NCBI RefSeq assembly: GCF_006980715.1
Contig: NZ_SBHN01000001.1
Coordinates: forward strand, 310,001-374,000
Source: Telmatospirillum sp. J64-1
GTDB taxonomy: Bacteria; Pseudomonadota; Alphaproteobacteria; Rhodospirillales; Magnetospirillaceae
Direction: 5' to 3'
Length of the DNA: 64,000 bases
How positions within the stretch are numbered: the first letter of the stretch is position 1; the number at the start of each line of letters is the position of its first letter. Below the pieces are notes generated by a model that saw only the letters and a list, made by a program, of their open reading frames with translations, did not search any database and was not told where the DNA came from. Positions 54,001 to 62,688 of this stretch are shown here, in pieces. The position numbers were made by a program, and so were the translations under genes.

Positions 54001-54249
54001 GACAAGATTAAGGTAGACCGCGGTTTCATAAACGATCTGCCTGACGGACGTGAATCCCTGGCCATTGTCCGGGCGGTTGCCAACATCGGGCGCAGTCTCG
54101 GAATAACTACAACGGTCGAAGGCGTTGAGACTCAGGAACAACTTGATGCGGTCAACGCCGAAGGATTTGATGAAGCTCAAGGATATCTCTTTTCTCGACC
54201 GCTTCCGGCTGCAGAGATGTCAAAGTTGCTGTGGGAATGTGATACATGA
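51022..54249 (+). CDS. Multi-PAS diguanylate cyclase/phosphodiesterase (PAS x5-GGDEF-EAL)
   Basis: The ATG at 51022 gives 1075 residues without membrane segments. Five PAS domains fill about residues 20-640 (for example [16 protein letters not shown] near 32; [14 protein letters not shown] near 556). A GGDEF domain (about 650-810) has the intact catalytic motif RIGGDEFVV. An EAL domain (about 830-1075) reads CEALVRWRH and later [25 protein letters not shown]. Both enzymatic sites look intact, so it could make or break c-di-GMP. Codon use and GC are clearly lower than in the flanks, suggesting separate acquisition. Confidence 0.94.
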   Translation: [1075 protein letters not shown]

Positions 54250-54298
54250 TAAGTGACCTGTTCCCTTGACTGTGCCGGGTTAGAGGTGGGGCTTCGTC

Positions 54299-54360
54299 AC
54301 CTATGTCGTCGCAGTCGAACATGACTAGTGGTTGACCTACGTAAATTCTAGGGGAAGGGC
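54299..54360 (+). pseudogene. Fragment of a duplicated PAS coding sequence
   Basis: Read in frame this gives TYVVAVEHD-stop-WLTYVNSRGR, clearly the same as [19 protein letters not shown] of the fifth PAS domain of the adjacent gene (about 52650-52705). It contains a stop codon and is only about 60 bases long. It is a leftover of a second PAS-type gene or of a partial duplication. Confidence 0.65.
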
Positions 54361-54376
54361 TCATAACACGGATACT

Positions 54377-55324
54377 TTAACCGATGCCATGTTCTGCCGT
54401 AGCATTGGCAGCAGCATTCTGGGGCTGCCGCCGCGGGCAACGGTCCCAATCGTGGTTGCCGAATTTCTCCACCAGAATGTCGGTCAGTAACCTGACCTTG
54501 TTCGGGACCGGTTCGGCGGGTGGCGGGCGCACGATATAGAGTCCGACCTCGGGGATCTCATAGTCGTCGAGCACGGTCACGACTTCGCCCCTCTTGATCG
54601 CCGGTCCCGCCAGGAATGTTGGCATCATCGCGATGCCGAGTCCCGCGATCACAGCGGCGAGTTCGGCCGGCCCGCTGTCGGCGATGAAGCGGCCGCGCGG
54701 CCGGTGCGTAAAGGTCCGGCCCTTATGCCGGAATTGCCAAGTCGCTTCCCCATGCGGGATCGCATCGTGATTCGCGAGATCTGCGGGCGTCGCAGGTTTG
54801 CCGTTTCTTGCCAAATAGGCCGGGCTTGCCACCAGGACAGCACTAATTGGCGCGATCCTGCGTGCAATCAGCGTGGAGTCGGCAAGAGCGCCTATCCGCA
54901 CAGCCGCGTCGAAGCCTTCCCTGATCAGGTCGACCAGCCGATCACTATAGGCGCAGTTGATCTCGAGGCGCGGATGGCGCAAGGCCAGTTCCGCCAGGAC
55001 CGGTGCGAGATGTGAATTTCCGAAGGATGTCGGCGCAGCGATACGCAGTCGGCCCGTGGCCTCGCCCTGCCGGCTCAGGGCGTCGCGCGCCGCCTGAAGA
55101 TCCGCGATCATCCGTTCGGCAAAGGGACGAAAGTCGACACCCGCCTCGGTGAGAGACAGGCCGCGCGTCGTGCGTGCCAGCAGCGGCGTACCAAGATCCG
55201 CCTCCAGCTTGGCGAGCCGGCGACTGACCACTGACTTCGACATGCCGAGCCGTGTGGCGGCCTGGGTCAGGCTGCCGCTTTCGACCACTGCGTTGAAGAT
55301 CTGGATATCCTCGAGATCGGGCAC
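54377..55324 (-). CDS. LysR-family transcriptional regulator
   Basis: The 315-residue protein has the LysR winged helix at residues 1-60 (GSLTQAATRLGMSKSVVSRRLAKLEADLG) and a substrate-binding domain from about 88. It is divergent from the azoR-like gene with a 110-bp gap. The LysR plus AzoR pairing is common, with the regulator sensing quinone-like compounds. The C-terminal tail from about residue 295 is arginine/proline-rich. Confidence 0.93.
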   Translation of the reverse strand: MPDLEDIQIFNAVVESGSLTQAATRLGMSKSVVSRRLAKLEADLGTPLLARTTRGLSLTEAGVDFRPFAERMIADLQAARDALSRQGEATGRLRIAAPTSFGNSHLAPVLAELALRHPRLEINCAYSDRLVDLIREGFDAAVRIGALADSTLIARRIAPISAVLVASPAYLARNGKPATPADLANHDAIPHGEATWQFRHKGRTFTHRPRGRFIADSGPAELAAVIAGLGIAMMPTFLAGPAIKRGEVVTVLDDYEIPEVGLYIVRPPPAEPVPNKVRLLTDILVEKFGNHDWDRCPRRQPQNAAANATAEHGIG

Positions 55325-55434
55325 TTAATGTTCCTGATTCTGCAAAAGTGATGTGCTTAAAGTGGCGCTATCGTTGCTGTTACCGCAACCGTATCTTGGC
55401 TCCAGCAAAAGAACCATGCATTGAGAGCCGTTCC

Positions 55435-55899
55435 ATGAACAATATCCTCGTCATCGATAGCGCCGTCACGGGGGAGTCTTCGATCTCGAAGAGCCTGGTC
55501 CGAGAAGCCGTCGAGGCCCTGACCGCTTCCCGTCCCGCCCAAGTCGTTCACCGCGACCTGGGCCGGGAGCCGATCCCCCATCTTACGGAAGCCACGCTCG
55601 CGGGCGTGCGGGGCGAGCCCGGGACGGACGCGGAGCGCGCGGCGCGGGCCCTCTCCGATACGTTGATCGCGGAATTGCGTGCCGCTGACACAATCATTCT
55701 TGGCGCGCCCATGTATAATTTCAGTGTGCCAACGACGCTGCGTGCCTGGTTCGACTATGTCCTGCGCGCCGGTGAGACCTTCCGCTATACGGAGGAAGGG
55801 CCGAAGGGCCTGCTGGAGAGCAAGCGGGTCATCGTCATCGAGAGCCGTGGTGGCCTCTATAGCGAAGGCCGCGTTCCTTCGGGCTCGTCACTTCGGTAG
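55435..55899 (+). pseudogene. azoR: Truncated FMN-dependent NADH-azoreductase (AzoR-like)
   Basis: The start MNNILVIDSAVTGESSISKSLV matches AzoR, and the flavin motif APMYNFSVPTTLRAWFDYVL near residues 87-106 and the RGGLYSEG loop near 141 are intact. The protein then ends abruptly at 154 residues, against about 200 in the family, with GRVPSGSSLR replacing the conserved C-terminal part. The stop is 50 bases before the recombinase-like palindrome at 55950. The C-terminal helix-strand that closes the flavin site is missing, so it is probably inactive. Confidence 0.75.
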
Positions 55900-55949
55900 G
55901 GATTCGCGGCGCGATCACTTCCAAGGCCGGAAAGCCTGACAATACTATT

Positions 55950-55978
55950 GTGTCCGATAAATCAACGTTATCGGACAC
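55950..55978. other. Candidate recombinase core site C: perfect 11-bp arms
   Basis: GTGTCCGATAA and TTATCGGACAC flank the 7-base spacer ATCAACG. Arms and spacing match site A at 36149-36169. It lies between the truncated azoR gene and the DUF1403 gene, 124 bases before the DUF1403 start, so it could be a recombination site or an operator. Confidence 0.65.
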
Positions 55979-56101
55979 TTCTAGAACAAGACGACTACGG
56001 CGCTTTAAGGCTGTGATTACGTGCGTAAAGCGCCGTCATGTGATAGGGTGAGATATCTTTCTAATCCTCGGCACCCTTCCCGGCTGGACACAGATTTTCC
56101 C

Positions 56102-57001
56102 ATGTTTATGCGGTATCCCCTCTGGGCACGCACCGACCTGCCGGATGACAATGCCGATGAAGAGACGGCCTTCTTTCGGGCGGGGGCAGCCCTGGCGAGT
56201 CTGGACCGCCTGCTCGTCCACCCCCTTCCCTGCCAGGGCGCCTGGCTCGACCGTCTGGCCTTGGGCGCGGCGGCGGCGACGGCGGCTTGGGCGGGACGGC
56301 CAGAGCAGGAGGAGGATATCCGCGACGCCTATCGTCATCGTCAGATGGGCGCCGAGATCGGACCGGCCGGGCGGCATTACCTGTTCTGGCGCCGCCTCGT
56401 CCATCCTGTCGGTCTTTCCGTGGAAGCGGTCAGGGCCGCCGCTGTCGAGATCGGCCAGAAGCCGGAGGATCGCCTGGAAAGTCTGGCCGAGGCGGCCATC
56501 GCCCTGGCGGAAGGGAGCTTGTCCCCGGTAAGGGCGGCGGCGGCGATCGCCGAGGAAGCCATCCGGGCCTGCCCCACGTCACTCCCTTTGGCCCTATGGC
56601 TGGCCGATGCCGTGCTGGCCCGGCGTCTCCGCTGGCCGGTGGCGGTGCCGTTGCTGGCGCGTCCGCTCCTCGGCCGCCGTTTCACGGCAGGAAAAATCGG
56701 AGGCATGGCTTGGCGGAAGGAATGCGCCTTGGCCTATGCCGAAGCTGCCGCCCGGGCCTATGCCTCGGCCGAGCAGATGGCCGCCCGCGCCGACATGCTG
56801 CTGATGGTGCAGCACCAGATCCGGGCGAAGGAGACCTCGGCCATGGTGGCGCTGCTGCTGGAAAACGACGCCGTGGCGCCTTCGGCCGGACCCTCGGCCA
56901 TGTCGGACCGGGCGCGGCGCCGCCTTCTGGAACGGCTGGTCGGATTGGATGCGGTGCGCGAACTGACGGGGCGGCCCAGCTTCCGCCTCTATGGATTGTG
57001 A
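56102..57001 (+). CDS. DUF1403 family protein
   Basis: From ATG 56102 this gives 299 residues, with an earlier in-frame codon at 56021 possible. The sequence is rich in Ala, Arg and Leu helices and matches the DUF1403 family (for example AFFRAGAALASLDRLLV near 24, PAGRHYLFWR near 92, and the end LTGRPSFRLYGL). No enzyme motif is seen. The ScpB-like gene begins three bases after its stop. DUF1403 and ScpB genes are often paired in Alphaproteobacteria, sometimes on plasmids, which suggests a DNA-maintenance or chromatin role. Confidence 0.82.
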   Translation: MFMRYPLWARTDLPDDNADEETAFFRAGAALASLDRLLVHPLPCQGAWLDRLALGAAAATAAWAGRPEQEEDIRDAYRHRQMGAEIGPAGRHYLFWRRLVHPVGLSVEAVRAAAVEIGQKPEDRLESLAEAAIALAEGSLSPVRAAAAIAEEAIRACPTSLPLALWLADAVLARRLRWPVAVPLLARPLLGRRFTAGKIGGMAWRKECALAYAEAAARAYASAEQMAARADMLLMVQHQIRAKETSAMVALLLENDAVAPSAGPSAMSDRARRRLLERLVGLDAVRELTGRPSFRLYGL

Positions 57002-57003
57002 CC

Positions 57004-57699
57004 ATGGCCGAAACCAAGCCCTCACCGCCGCCTCTAGATATCGAACTCGCCGATTTGCCGCCGGCGGAACGGTGGCGCATCTGGATGGGCCGGGTCGAGG
57101 CCATCATCTTCGCCGCCGCGCAACCGGTCCCACGGGAAGTCCTTTCCAAGGTGGTGGGGCGGCGCTGCGTCATCGACCAACTGATCGCCGATATCCGGCA
57201 CGAGCTACGCGACCGTCCCTACGAGATCGTGTCCGTCGCCGGGGGCTACCGCTTCCAGACCCGCCGGGACTTCGCCGCCGCCATCGCCGCTGCGCAAGTC
57301 GCGCCTTCTTCCGCCGGAGGGGATCTGTCGCGGAAGGAAAGCCTGGCGCTGATGACGATCGCCTATTTCCAGCCGATCACACGGAACCAGATGAAACGGG
57401 CCATCGGTATCGAGATCAGCCGAGACCTGATCGCCCGCCTGAAGGCGCGGGACTTCATCACGGCGGGACCGCGCAGCCCCGAGCCCGGGGCCCCCTATAC
57501 CTATGTCACCACGCCCGCCTTTCTGGCCCATTTCGGGCTGGAAAGCCTGTCCGATCTGCCCGACATGGCAGAGCTGGAGGAAGCGGGCCTGCTGTCCAAG
57601 GATCGGCTGGGACCCTTCGCCGGGCTGCCGTCGGCCGAGGACGACCTTCTGCCGGAGCCGCCCGAGGAAGACGAGGCTTCGGCCCCTCTTCAGGAATGA
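57004..57699 (+). CDS. ScpB-like SMC-complex protein paired with DUF1403
   Basis: The 231-residue protein has the ScpB double winged-helix arrangement: RVEAIIFAAAQPVPREVLSKVV near residue 30 for the first and SLALMTIAYFQPITRNQMKRAIG near 116 for the second. Standard ScpB is a kleisin-associated subunit of condensin. No scpA partner is here and the first gene is DUF1403, so it is a specialised paralogue, not the housekeeping gene. The C-terminal ~25 residues are acidic (EPPEEDEASAP). Confidence 0.85.
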   Translation: MAETKPSPPPLDIELADLPPAERWRIWMGRVEAIIFAAAQPVPREVLSKVVGRRCVIDQLIADIRHELRDRPYEIVSVAGGYRFQTRRDFAAAIAAAQVAPSSAGGDLSRKESLALMTIAYFQPITRNQMKRAIGIEISRDLIARLKARDFITAGPRSPEPGAPYTYVTTPAFLAHFGLESLSDLPDMAELEEAGLLSKDRLGPFAGLPSAEDDLLPEPPEEDEASAPLQE

Positions 57700-57751
57700 G
57701 GCATTCTTCCTTATCCTATCAGGGAGAAGGTTTCAGGAAGGACGCACAGGC

Positions 57752-58150
57752 ATGTTCAGCCATATCACACTCGGCAGCAACGATCTGAAGCGCTCGCGGG
57801 ATTTCTATGATGCCGTGCTGCCGATCCTCGGTCTCTCCCGGCGTTTCTACGATGAGGAGAGCGGATGGGTCATCTATGCTCCCCCGGGCGAAACATCGGG
57901 CGGTTTCTTCGTCTGCCGTCCCATAGACGGCAAGCCCGCCAGTGTCGGCAACGGCACGACAATCGGTCTTCTCGCCCCTGATCCGGAAACGGTCAATCGC
58001 TTCTTCGATGCCGCAATCTCGGCAGGCGGCAAGGCGGAAGGTGCGCCGGGAACGCGCCCTAACTACTCCCCCGATTTCTATGGCGCCTATGTGCGGGATC
58101 CCGAAGGGCACAAGATCTGCTGCATGTGCCTTCTGGAACAAGAGGCGTGA
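57752..58150 (+). CDS. VOC-family (glyoxalase/bleomycin-resistance fold) protein
   Basis: The ATG at 57752 gives 132 residues. The VOC fold is shown by HITLGSNDLKRSRDFYDAVL at residues 4-23 and the closing YGAYVRDPEGHKICCMC. It has one metal-ligand candidate His in each half (HITLG and EGHKI). Enzymes of this group handle glyoxal adducts, dioxygenation or drug binding. Orthologues are annotated only as VOC proteins. It stands alone 53 bases after the ScpB-like gene. Confidence 0.9.
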   Translation: MFSHITLGSNDLKRSRDFYDAVLPILGLSRRFYDEESGWVIYAPPGETSGGFFVCRPIDGKPASVGNGTTIGLLAPDPETVNRFFDAAISAGGKAEGAPGTRPNYSPDFYGAYVRDPEGHKICCMCLLEQEA

Positions 58151-58168
58151 TCGCAGCCGGTTCTCCGC

Positions 58169-59368
58169 TCAATCCCGGGGAGGCAGGCTTTTTCCCAGGC
58201 GCAGCAGGATCTCGCATCCGCCCCTCTCCGGGGTGAGAACTTCGATGCTTCCGCCCAAGGACTCAGTGACGAGGTTGTAGACGATATTCAGCCCCAGTCC
58301 GACCGAGCCCCGGGCCCGCGCCGTAGTGAAGAAGGGCGCGAAGATTTTCGGCCGGATTTCCGCCGGGATACCGCGTCCGTCATCGGCAAAGCGGAGAAGC
58401 ACCTCGCCTTCCCCTGCCTCTTCGACGGTCAGGGAAAGACGGCCGCTTTCCCCAGGCGCATAGGCATGGTCCAGGGCATTGGCCAGCAATTGCTCGATCA
58501 CCGCCACCAGCACCGCGGGATAGCTTTCCAGCACCAGATTGTTGGGGCAAGACAGACGCAGGCTGTGCCCGGCCGCGGCCCAGCGCGGCTTCAAGGCCTC
58601 CATGGTTTCCTGAAGGAAGGCGCCGAGATTGAACGCGCCGTTGCTGCCACCGGATTCTGCGGCGACCTGCTTGAAATATTGCACCAGATGCCCGGCCCGT
58701 CGGACATTCTCGGTCACGAGATCGGCAAGGTCCTTGGCGTTTTGCAGGAAGGCCTCGAGGTCGGCGCGACGTAGATGATTTCCGTTGATCTTGTCGGAAA
58801 GCCTGCTGATCTGGTCCGTCAGGCTGGACACGCTGCCCAGCGCGACTCCGATGGGAGTGTTGATCTGGTGCGCGACGCCGGCAACCATCTGCCGCAGGGC
58901 CTCCATCTTCTCGCGCTGGGCCTCGGCCAGTTTCCGGCTACGCTCCTCGACCAGGGCCTCAAGGATCTGGTTCTTGTTGCGCAGGAATTCGTTGGCCCGG
59001 CGCAGGGACAGATGCGTCGCCACGCGCGCCTGCACGATGGCCGGGCTGAAGGGTTTGGTGACGTAGTCCACCGCCCCTAATTCCAGGCCCCGCGCCTCTT
59101 CCTCGGGGCTGGAGAGGGACGTGATGAAAATGACGGGGATGTCCCGGGTGGCCGGATCGGCCTTCAGCCGGGCGCAGACCTGATAGCCGTCCATTTCCGG
59201 CATCAGGACGTCGAGCAGGATCAGGCTGGGCGGAAAGCTCCGTGCCAGCTCCAGCCCTTGGGAACCCGAGGTGGCGAAGCGGATATGCTCGTAATCCAAC
59301 ACATTGGTCAGAGCGCGGATGCTGGTTACGTCGTCATCGATGATCAGAAGGGAATCGCCGTCGCTCAT
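58169..59368 (-). CDS. Response regulator-histidine kinase fusion (REC-coiled coil-HisKA-HATPase)
   Basis: The 399-residue cytoplasmic protein has an N-terminal REC domain (phospho-Asp in [16 protein letters not shown] near 53; Lys in YVTKPFSP near 107), a coiled coil (about 125-165), a kinase region with [13 protein letters not shown] around the phospho-His near 168, and an ATPase domain (N box [14 protein letters not shown] box [10 protein letters not shown] and [14 protein letters not shown]). The REC-first order lets one phosphorelay govern the kinase. Its start overlaps the stop of the hybrid kinase gene by four bases. Confidence 0.92.
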   Translation of the reverse strand: MSDGDSLLIIDDDVTSIRALTNVLDYEHIRFATSGSQGLELARSFPPSLILLDVLMPEMDGYQVCARLKADPATRDIPVIFITSLSSPEEEARGLELGAVDYVTKPFSPAIVQARVATHLSLRRANEFLRNKNQILEALVEERSRKLAEAQREKMEALRQMVAGVAHQINTPIGVALGSVSSLTDQISRLSDKINGNHLRRADLEAFLQNAKDLADLVTENVRRAGHLVQYFKQVAAESGGSNGAFNLGAFLQETMEALKPRWAAAGHSLRLSCPNNLVLESYPAVLVAVIEQLLANALDHAYAPGESGRLSLTVEEAGEGEVLLRFADDGRGIPAEIRPKIFAPFFTTARARGSVGLGLNIVYNLVTESLGGSIEVLTPERGGCEILLRLGKSLPPRD

Positions 59369-62300
59369 GCGTTCGTCGCTGCCGCTAGTCCCAGGTCATG
59401 CGTCAGTGTGGCAAGCGCCCGGCGTGCCGCCTTGTAATCCAGTGCCTCGATATGCCGCCCGATATCCTGCAAGGCGGGAAGCGCGGCGCCGCCCAAAGCC
59501 TCGCCCAGGGCTTGGTGATATTGTTGCGCCCGCAGGCTGTTGCCGGCAAGGGCTTCATCAAGGCGGCACAGCAGCGGCCGCAACTGGGCCGCATCTATCG
59601 TTCCCTCCGCCAGGGAAGGTGTTGCCGGCGACGGGGCGGGACGCAGCTGGGCCGTCGCTTCCAGAACGACGGGCAGGACCCCGGCCAGTACGGCGAAACT
59701 GTGCTCGGCCTGTTCCGGGTCCTTCGCGTGCAGGGCCTGTTCCAGCTCGGTCGCGGCCTGCCAGACCTCCTGCGCCCCCAAAGTTCCGGCCGTTCCCCGC
59801 AGTAGATGGACGTAATGTTCCGCTTCCACCCAGGCGTTCCGGTCCAAGGCGGACCGCAGCTTCGGCACCGCCTCGGCGAAGGTATCGTGAAAGATCAGCA
59901 GCGAACGGCGCAGCAGATGGACATTGCCGTTCATGCGCCACAAGGCGGTGGCGAGGTCGAAGCCCGGCAGGTCCGGCGGCAGGAGCTTTTCCGCCTCCGT
60001 CGATTTCCGCCGTGCCTCGAAGGGCTGCAGCCAGCGCCCCAGCATGTCCACCAGGGCCGCCGGGTCGACCGGCTTGGAGATGTGGTCGTCCATCCCGGCT
60101 TCGAGGCAGCGGCGGCGCTCCTGTTCCATGGCATGGGCGGTCATGGCGATGATCGGCAGGCGTTCGGGCCCCACGCTCTGGCGGATGAGGCGGGCGGCCT
60201 GCAATCCGTCCATACCGGGCATCTGCACGTCCAGCAGCAGCGCCGCGAAATCATTGGCCGGGTCCAGCGCCATCCTGACCGCGTCCTCGCCATTTTCCAC
60301 CAACGTCACGGATAGTCCGGCATCCTCCAGGATTTCGCGTGCGACTTGGCGATTGATTTCGTTGTCGTCGGCGACGAGGACCCGCAGACCCGAAACAGGG
60401 GGCAGAACACCGGCGGGAGCGGGCCGGTCGAGGGAAAGGTCCTCCTCGTCCGGAAGGGTGAACGGCAGGATGACGGTGAAGAGGGTCCCCTGCCCCGGCC
60501 GGCTGTCCACCGCGATCTCGCCGCCCATCAGGGTCATCAGGCGCTTGCAGATCGCTAGGCCGAGGCCGGTGCCGCCATAGCGCCGGGTGGTCGAGCTGTC
60601 GGCTTGGCTGAAGGGCTGGAACAGGCGCTCCATCTGTTCGGGCGTCATGCCGATGCCGGTATCGCGGATATGGAAGCGGAGGAAAACCGCCCCTCCCTCC
60701 TGCCCGGCATTGTCGGTCGAGACGGTAATTGCACCTTTTTCGGTAAACTTGACGGCGTTGCCGGCGAGATTGAGCAGGATCTGTCCCAGCCGCAGCGGGT
60801 CGCCCACCAGCAGATCGGGTATATCCGGCGAAAGGACGAAATCCAGTTTCAGCCCCTTTTCCTCGGCCTGCAGAGAGAGGACATTGGAGACATGTTCCAT
60901 CACCGCGGCGACACGGAAAGGCACATGCTCGACGTCGAGCATGTCCGCCTCGATCTTGGAGAAGTCGAGGATATCGTTGATGAGTCCCAGCAGGGTCTTG
61001 GCGGAAGACTGGATCTTGGTCAGGTAATCCCGCTGCCGGGGCAACAGGTCGGTCCGCAGCGCCAGATGGCTGAGGCCGATGATCGCATTCATCGGGGTCC
61101 GGATTTCGTGGCTCATATTGGCCAGGAACTGGCCCTTGGCCTCGGAAGCTTCGACGGCCTTTTCCCGTGCGTCCTCCAGTGCCTGTTCCGCCAGGACGTT
61201 CTGGGTGACGTCGATCATCGTCACCTGCCGCACCGGCCGCCCCTGCCAGACAATGGGGGAAACGGCGATGTCGAGCCACATCCCGGTGCCGTCATCACGC
61301 GGCACGGGCACGCGCCGGGCGAGGATGGGGATGTTCCCTTGGGAAGAAAGATCAGCCTGCGCCTTCAGGGCGGCGGGCAGTTCCTGCGGTGACGGCAGAT
61401 CCCCGAACAGGCGGCGGAAGGCTTCGTTGCAGAAGAGAAGGCGTCCGCCCTCGGTGATCGCCACCGCCTGCACCGATCCTTCGACCACGTCGCGGAATTG
61501 CTTCTCGCTGGCCCGGACCTGTTGCTGGCGGCGGTTGATCTCGTCCAGGAAATACTGGATGGAGCGGGAAATGGTCGAAATCTCGTCGCTGCCCTTGCCG
61601 GGCAGTTCCGTCTCGCGCCCGGCGACCCGGTCCAGCACGGCGGCGTTGAGCCGCGCCAGGCGCGATGTGACGAAGCGGCGCAGATAGAGATGAACGCCTA
61701 ACGCCACCAGCAGGCCCAGCCCGGCCAGTCCGGCCAGGAGGCGGTTCTGCCGCGCCACGTCGCTGGACAGCGACTGTGCGGTGGCGGTGGCTTCGGTATT
61801 GATCCCCTCGAACATCGATTGGGCGAGCTTGCCCACTTCCTCGACCATTACCAGGACTTGATGGGTAAGCGCCATGCTGCGTGCGCTGGCAGCCTGTCTT
61901 TGTTCGAGACTGGGATAGAGGCCGCCGGCATCGATCAGGATATCCGCCAGATTCCTTTCCAGCGGCGCCAAGGCCCCCTGCCCTTCCGGCGGCAGGTCCC
62001 GGCGCAGGAAAGGCAGGCCGTCGAGCAGGGTCCGACTGGTGTCCTCCGCCCCCTTGATGTCCTTCAGATACCGCATTCCCGTGGAATAGGTCGCCAGGCT
62101 CAGCACCCTATTGACCTGGGCTGACCACAGGCCGAGGTCGCGATGATACTCGGCGGGCAGTTCCTGGAGCAGAGAGGCGACCAGGGCCCCCTGCCCTTCC
62201 GAGAAGCGGTGAAGTTCCGCCAGGGCGTCATCGACGCGGGCCGCGCTGTCGATCCTTTCCACCACCAGGGCATCCAGGTCCGGAAGCGTCCGTTCCAGCG

Positions 62301-62688
62301 TATGCAGGACGCTGGACACCGTTTCGCCGCCGGGGATCTCCTCCAGCGCCCGCGAGGCGCGGAACACGCCGCTCAAGGTGGCGTCGATATCGCCGAGGGT
62401 GACACGCCGTTCCGGATGGCTTTGTGCCATCCCGAGGCGGGAGGCATGGGTCAGCAGAAGCTGAAGATCACCCGTCAGTTCGGCGCCGGAAGTCACTTTC
62501 GGCAAGGAAGAGGCCGAGAGGACCGAAAGCGCTTGGCCGAAGCGTTCCTGGTTCAGATAGGCCGATCCGGAAATACCGGCCAGGACGAGGGTCATCGCCA
62601 GCAGGCCCAGATTGATCTGGCGGCTGACGCCCCCGCGCAACAGGCGTCGCCGTGGTGCCGCCGGGGGCTGAAGATCCTTGCCCGGCAT
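59365..62688 (-). CDS. Membrane hybrid histidine kinase (HAMP-PAS-HisKA-HATPase-REC-HPt)
   Basis: The 1107-residue protein has a first membrane segment at about 27-47, a periplasmic four-helix sensor to about 310, a second membrane segment (about 313-332), HAMP, PAS (about 390-510), HisKA with [20 protein letters not shown] near 523, ATPase with the GTGLGLAIC box, REC ([13 protein letters not shown]; Asp in [12 protein letters not shown] near 815) and a C-terminal HPt ([12 protein letters not shown] near 1000). It is TorS/BarA-like in order. It shares one operon with the 5'-nucleotidase family protein upstream and the REC-kinase downstream. Confidence 0.94.
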   Translation of the reverse strand: MPGKDLQPPAAPRRRLLRGGVSRQINLGLLAMTLVLAGISGSAYLNQERFGQALSVLSASSLPKVTSGAELTGDLQLLLTHASRLGMAQSHPERRVTLGDIDATLSGVFRASRALEEIPGGETVSSVLHTLERTLPDLDALVVERIDSAARVDDALAELHRFSEGQGALVASLLQELPAEYHRDLGLWSAQVNRVLSLATYSTGMRYLKDIKGAEDTSRTLLDGLPFLRRDLPPEGQGALAPLERNLADILIDAGGLYPSLEQRQAASARSMALTHQVLVMVEEVGKLAQSMFEGINTEATATAQSLSSDVARQNRLLAGLAGLGLLVALGVHLYLRRFVTSRLARLNAAVLDRVAGRETELPGKGSDEISTISRSIQYFLDEINRRQQQVRASEKQFRDVVEGSVQAVAITEGGRLLFCNEAFRRLFGDLPSPQELPAALKAQADLSSQGNIPILARRVPVPRDDGTGMWLDIAVSPIVWQGRPVRQVTMIDVTQNVLAEQALEDAREKAVEASEAKGQFLANMSHEIRTPMNAIIGLSHLALRTDLLPRQRDYLTKIQSSAKTLLGLINDILDFSKIEADMLDVEHVPFRVAAVMEHVSNVLSLQAEEKGLKLDFVLSPDIPDLLVGDPLRLGQILLNLAGNAVKFTEKGAITVSTDNAGQEGGAVFLRFHIRDTGIGMTPEQMERLFQPFSQADSSTTRRYGGTGLGLAICKRLMTLMGGEIAVDSRPGQGTLFTVILPFTLPDEEDLSLDRPAPAGVLPPVSGLRVLVADDNEINRQVAREILEDAGLSVTLVENGEDAVRMALDPANDFAALLLDVQMPGMDGLQAARLIRQSVGPERLPIIAMTAHAMEQERRRCLEAGMDDHISKPVDPAALVDMLGRWLQPFEARRKSTEAEKLLPPDLPGFDLATALWRMNGNVHLLRRSLLIFHDTFAEAVPKLRSALDRNAWVEAEHYVHLLRGTAGTLGAQEVWQAATELEQALHAKDPEQAEHSFAVLAGVLPVVLEATAQLRPAPSPATPSLAEGTIDAAQLRPLLCRLDEALAGNSLRAQQYHQALGEALGGAALPALQDIGRHIEALDYKAARRALATLTHDLGLAAATNA

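Noticed and set aside
57004-57699. Housekeeping scpB
   Set aside because: No scpA partner, and the adjoining DUF1403 gene marks the specialised paralogue.
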